The notes beneath the pieces are model-generated. The model made no database searches, had not been told where the DNA came from, and saw only the letters and a list, made by a program, of their open reading frames with translations. A program made the translations under genes and the position numbers. Below, piece by piece: positions 62,101-64,000 of a DNA stretch of 64,000 nt (the stretch's first letter is position 1; every line of letters begins with the position of its first letter). This DNA is from an uncultured Verrucomicrobiales bacterium (lineage in GTDB: Bacteria; Verrucomicrobiota; Verrucomicrobiia; Verrucomicrobiales; Akkermansiaceae). The stretch is from contig CALBJX010000094.1 of NCBI GenBank assembly GCA_937893015.1, forward strand, positions 62,001 to 126,000. The letters are read 5' to 3'.

Positions 62101-62425
62101 AGACGTTAATCATCGCCATGTCATCGTCCGCGCCCGAGCGGAAGATGAGGGTGAGGGCATAGGAGCCGTCGTTGCCGCAGGAGGAGTGGAAATACTCCAA
62201 ATCGTCCATGCCGATGAGCTGTTCCTCCACGGGCGCGGCGACCACCTGCGCCAGCTCCTCCGCGCTGGCACCCGCATAGTTCATGCGCACGGAAATGGTG
62301 GGCGGCGACACCTCCGGGTATTCGGACACGGGCATCTTGCTCAGGCAGATGAGACCGCCGAGCATCATCAGGATGGACACCACGAAGGCGAACTTCGGTC
62401 GATGAATGAAAAAGGCAGAAAACAT
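59117..62425 (-). CDS. RND efflux permease (HAE1 family) with a Gly/Ala-rich insert
   Basis: 1102 residues, about 50 more than usual. The N-terminus (F-I-H-R-P-K-F-A-F-V-V) and M-P-V-S-E-Y-P-E-V are typical. The proton-relay motif is G-S-L-V-D-D-A-I-V-V-V-E-N-V and the Lys lies in G-L-A-A-K-N-A-I-L-M-V-E-F. Around residues 565-596 a Gly/Ala/Pro/Lys-rich low-complexity stretch (G-G-G-K-P-A-A-G-A-P-A-G-G) is inserted after the seventh helix. That position would face the periplasm or the adaptor. It follows the fused adaptor gene by 37 nt, so the two form one efflux system. Confidence 0.93.
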   Translation of the reverse strand: MFSAFFIHRPKFAFVVSILMMLGGLICLSKMPVSEYPEVSPPTISVRMNYAGASAEELAQVVAAPVEEQLIGMDDLEYFHSSCGNDGSYALTLIFRSGADDDMAMINVSNAIKRVEPKLPSEIKQTGYNVHKRSGDMLCFLSFTCDENKMSTLELSNWVRMNVKDRLSQVDGVSSADIIPPRNYAMRVWMNITRMSALNITPDDVANAIRSQNVQAAAGSVGSQDVQSYATFKVTALGRLKTEEEFGNIVVKRGEDGDVTYLRDIATITLGAESESGYSRLNGRNAVGMIVFRNNEANALATVSAVEKSMNELKANFPESVDWCFGYDPTKAISATMEEILTTLVLALLLVVLVTYVFLQDWRATLIPALAIPVSLLGAFMLMYILGYTINVLTMFGLILVIGSLVDDAIVVVENVMRLIHEEKLSPKEATIKSMQQITGAVIATTLVTLAVYVPIAFYGGMVGTIYTQFSVTMCVALCISTFNALTLSPALCALILRPASEKKSRLADIIFYPFNKLLAGCRFIYLKGAGVLVRNAWLTVLVLGLVLGGNYLYFNGLPTSWLMAVMGGGKPAAGAPAGGAAKGGHPGAGAAQAKPNPLLNLLLPRHINSSFIPTEDKGTLFVMVTMEGTATAKQRTDKVMRQIEERVKNIPGIAQATTQSGYSFSSGSGENAGMMIIQLKPWKERKTPDLQIAAIQQKVNAACADIPEASVMAVTPPAIMGLGITGGVSMVLTVTGDATPQDLGNMVKEMQVRLMSKPQLVVMARSEYDADNPQIHLEINREKAQSLHIPVNTIFSTLQSVMASSYVNDFTLNGFNFKVMIQGSTHDRRTADDILNQMVRNDKGEMVPLSAVCSLSYRMGPARYNRFNQLMSADITVIGMPGVGSGQIMSYIEDTITQLNNEERAAGRNRTWGVSWKDLSYQERQNDGKIGGLIALALLFAYLFLVAQYESWTTPIPVMLSVSVATLGALMGAQLFGLTLSIYVQLGILMLIGLAAKNAILMVEFSKDDHERRGTDCRTAALNGAGMRFRAVLMTAISFLFGVFPMVVATGSGAASRQEIGITTFCGMLLATCFGILLVPALYSIFARMRDRTAQKLFLNK

Positions 62426-62462
62426 AATAACAAATTCTAAATCTTAAATCCTAAATCTTAAA
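62426..62462 (-). repeat. AT-rich tandem spacer between adaptor and pump genes
   Basis: Minus strand: TTTAAGATTTAGGATT then TTAAGATTTAGAATTT, a near tandem repeat in otherwise GC-rich DNA. Resembles the AATC-type spacers at 490-540 and 8690-8905. Confidence 0.5.
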
Positions 62463-64000
62463 TCATTCCGCAATCTCCATTCCTTCTTCCAACTCGGCAA
62501 GGTTCGTGAGAATGACCTTTTGGCCGGGCGTGAGGCCGTGGAAGACGGCGGTGTTGCCTTCGGCATCCGTGCCGCCCGTGATGATGCTCGTCTTGCGGGC
62601 GTGCCCCTCCTCCGCCACCCAGACGAAGCGGCCGTGCGTGTCGGTCTGCACCGCAGCGGTGGGCACGGCGGGCACCTTCACGTCGGCCTTGCGGGTGATG
62701 CGGATGCCGACCACACCGCCGGGGGAAAGTTTTCCGTTCTCGTTGGCGAAGGTTGCCCAGACGTTCTTCGTGGCGGTGGCGGGCTTCACGCTGTTGTCAC
62801 AGAAGGACACGCGGCCCGTCTCCTCGAAGGTTTTCCCCGTGCCCGTGGTGAGGGTGATCTCCGCCTGCTGCATGAACTGCTCATCGTTGCCGAAGGTGGA
62901 GAGAATCACCGTCTCGCTGAGGGGGAAGCGCACATAGATGGGGCTCTGCTGCACCAGCGTGGCCAGCGGGGAGCGCAGGTCGGTGATGTAGTTGCCGGGG
63001 TTCACGGTCACGCGGCCGATGCGGGCGTTCGGCAGCCCCGCGCGGATGACGCAGCGGCTCAGGTCGTCCTCCGCAATGGTGAGGGCGGCCTCCGCGCTCA
63101 GCTTGCGGGCGCGCAGCTCATCGAGGGTCGCCTTGGCGTTTTCCTCTTCGTCCTTGCTGCTGATGCCCTTGGAGCGCAGCAGCCGCTGGCGTTCGTACTT
63201 GGTTTCCGCGTCGCGGATGCTCACATCCAGTTGCGCCAGCTCGGATTGGCAGACATCCACCGCCGCCTGATAGCGGGTGGTGTCGATGCGGAACAGCTCT
63301 TCGTCCTTCTGCACGCGGTCGCCCTCGCGGAACTCCTGCGTTTGCAGCAGCCCCTGCACGAGCGGGCGCAGGTGAATCGTGCTCACCGCCTCCACGCGCG
63401 CGCCCTGACAGGTGATGACCGTGGGGTCGCTGATTTCGGTGACGGCCGCCGTCTTCACGGGCACGGCGACAGCCTGTGCGGCGGGCTTGGCGGCGGCCGC
63501 TTCCGCGCTCTCCTCGGGATAGACGGGCACGACCGTCGCCCCAACGCGCGTCTTGTGCGAGCCGTCCGTGATGACGGATTCTCCCTCCTGCAAGCCGTCG
63601 TAAATCGTCTGGAATCGGCCTTGGACGCTGCCCGCGCTCACATTGCGGCGGGCGACGGTGCCGGATTCCGCCTCCACCGTGTAGACGAAGGCTCCCTGTG
63701 CATCGTGATGCACGGCGGTGAGCGGCACCATGCAGACCTCTGCGGTATCGTTGAGGCTCACGCGCACGGCGGCGATGCTTTTGTCCGTGAGGATGTGCGC
63801 TTCATTCGGGAAGGTGGCCCACAGGGTGTAGGTGTCCGTGTTGCCCGTGAGCTTGTTGTCCACAATGGCGATTTTGCCCGCCGCGGGGTAGGGGAGCCCT
63901 GCCGCCGTGGTGAGGCGGATGTCCGCGACCTCCCCGATGTGCTCGGGACCGCGGAAAATGGCGTCCACATCGTGCTGGGAGAGCGGGAAACGCACATAGA
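62463..64000 (-). CDS. Tandemly fused RND periplasmic adaptor (two MFP units), 5' end outside the window
   Basis: The frame is open to the window edge. The first about 165 visible residues are the C-terminal half of one adaptor (V-R-F-P-L-S-Q-H-D-V, W-A-T-F-P-N-E, V-P-L-T-A-V-H, G-L-Q-E-G-E-S-V-I-T-D-G). An Ala-rich linker (E-S-A-E-A-A-A-A-K-P-A-A) follows. Then comes a complete second adaptor: barrel/lipoyl start (V-E-A-V-S-T-I-H-L-R-P-L-V-Q-G), helical hairpin (Q-S-E-L-A-Q-L-D-V to A-L-T-I-A-E-D-D-L), V-R-F-P-L-S-E-T-V-I, W-A-T-F-A-N-E, V-P-T-A-A-V, and G-L-T-P-G-Q-K-V-I-L-T. The internal match shows a duplication. Periplasmic link between pump and outer-membrane channel. Confidence 0.85.
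   Translation of the reverse strand, partial: YVRFPLSQHDVDAIFRGPEHIGEVADIRLTTAAGLPYPAAGKIAIVDNKLTGNTDTYTLWATFPNEAHILTDKSIAAVRVSLNDTAEVCMVPLTAVHHDAQGAFVYTVEAESGTVARRNVSAGSVQGRFQTIYDGLQEGESVITDGSHKTRVGATVVPVYPEESAEAAAAKPAAQAVAVPVKTAAVTEISDPTVITCQGARVEAVSTIHLRPLVQGLLQTQEFREGDRVQKDEELFRIDTTRYQAAVDVCQSELAQLDVSIRDAETKYERQRLLRSKGISSKDEEENAKATLDELRARKLSAEAALTIAEDDLSRCVIRAGLPNARIGRVTVNPGNYITDLRSPLATLVQQSPIYVRFPLSETVILSTFGNDEQFMQQAEITLTTGTGKTFEETGRVSFCDNSVKPATATKNVWATFANENGKLSPGGVVGIRITRKADVKVPAVPTAAVQTDTHGRFVWVAEEGHARKTSIITGGTDAEGNTAVFHGLTPGQKVILTNLAELEEGMEIAE

Overview
The window looks like a chromosomal stretch of a GC-rich, Gram-negative, host- or mucin-associated Verrucomicrobiota bacterium, close to Akkermansiaceae. 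This is an inference. It rests on three secreted proteins with a PEP-CTERM-like tail (V-T-P-E-P-A-T-A-x-L-S-L-L-A-L-A-G-L then an Arg run), a set of glycan-degrading enzymes (GH89, GH35, a sulfatase, a GH75-like protein), two RND efflux systems, near-absence of Shine-Dalgarno sequences, and -10 boxes lying a few bases before start codons. Housekeeping genes are complete; there is no rRNA, CRISPR array, transposase or phage module.

Layout. 1-3.7 kb: tail of an unknown gene and an RND efflux pump. 3.9-6.1 kb: an AT-richer three-gene membrane operon with PH-like and DUF3592-like proteins. 6.3-11.9 kb: hemW, an SPFH protein, recN-umuD, a metallo-beta-lactamase-fold hydrolase and tRNA-Cys. 12-17.7 kb: a PEP-CTERM protein and an SDR/GH75-like/sulfatase operon. 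17.8-20.8 kb: an L,D-transpeptidase with a broken start, der, and a secreted protein. 21.3-28.8 kb: a pseudokinase/FGE-like hybrid with two membrane partners, a POT transporter, and a PpiD-like periplasmic chaperone.

28.8-34.6 kb is the most unusual part. Two divergent PEP-CTERM genes are separated by a 105-bp perfect inverted repeat. Two orphan 3' ends of the same gene family lie downstream, with the gene bodies replaced by a mosaic of small hairpins with C-GNA-G triloops. A palindrome found on both sides of the divergent region recurs upstream of the GH89 alpha-N-acetylglucosaminidase. 34.6-44 kb: pdxA, a PAS/SpoIIE phosphatase, an Rrf2 regulator, a GH35 beta-galactosidase, an FKBP and thiC. 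44-54.3 kb: dsbD-rnr, an aminolipid-type double acyltransferase, a transglutaminase-like protein, and a phosphoesterase/LptF-G/HAD operon. 54.4-64 kb: argG, a secreted caspase-like protein in AT-richer DNA, and a second RND system whose adaptor is two adaptors fused head to tail.

Regulatory style. Most operons end in symmetric hairpins flanked by A and T runs that could stop transcription from both sides. Promoters often read TTGACA-like, 16-17 nt, TG(G/C)TA(T/G)AAT-like, with leaders from none to about 20 nt. Intergenic spaces hold several short repeat families (AATC-type AT-rich spacers, CGACAAAT hairpins, a nested inverted repeat at 20.96-21.24 kb).
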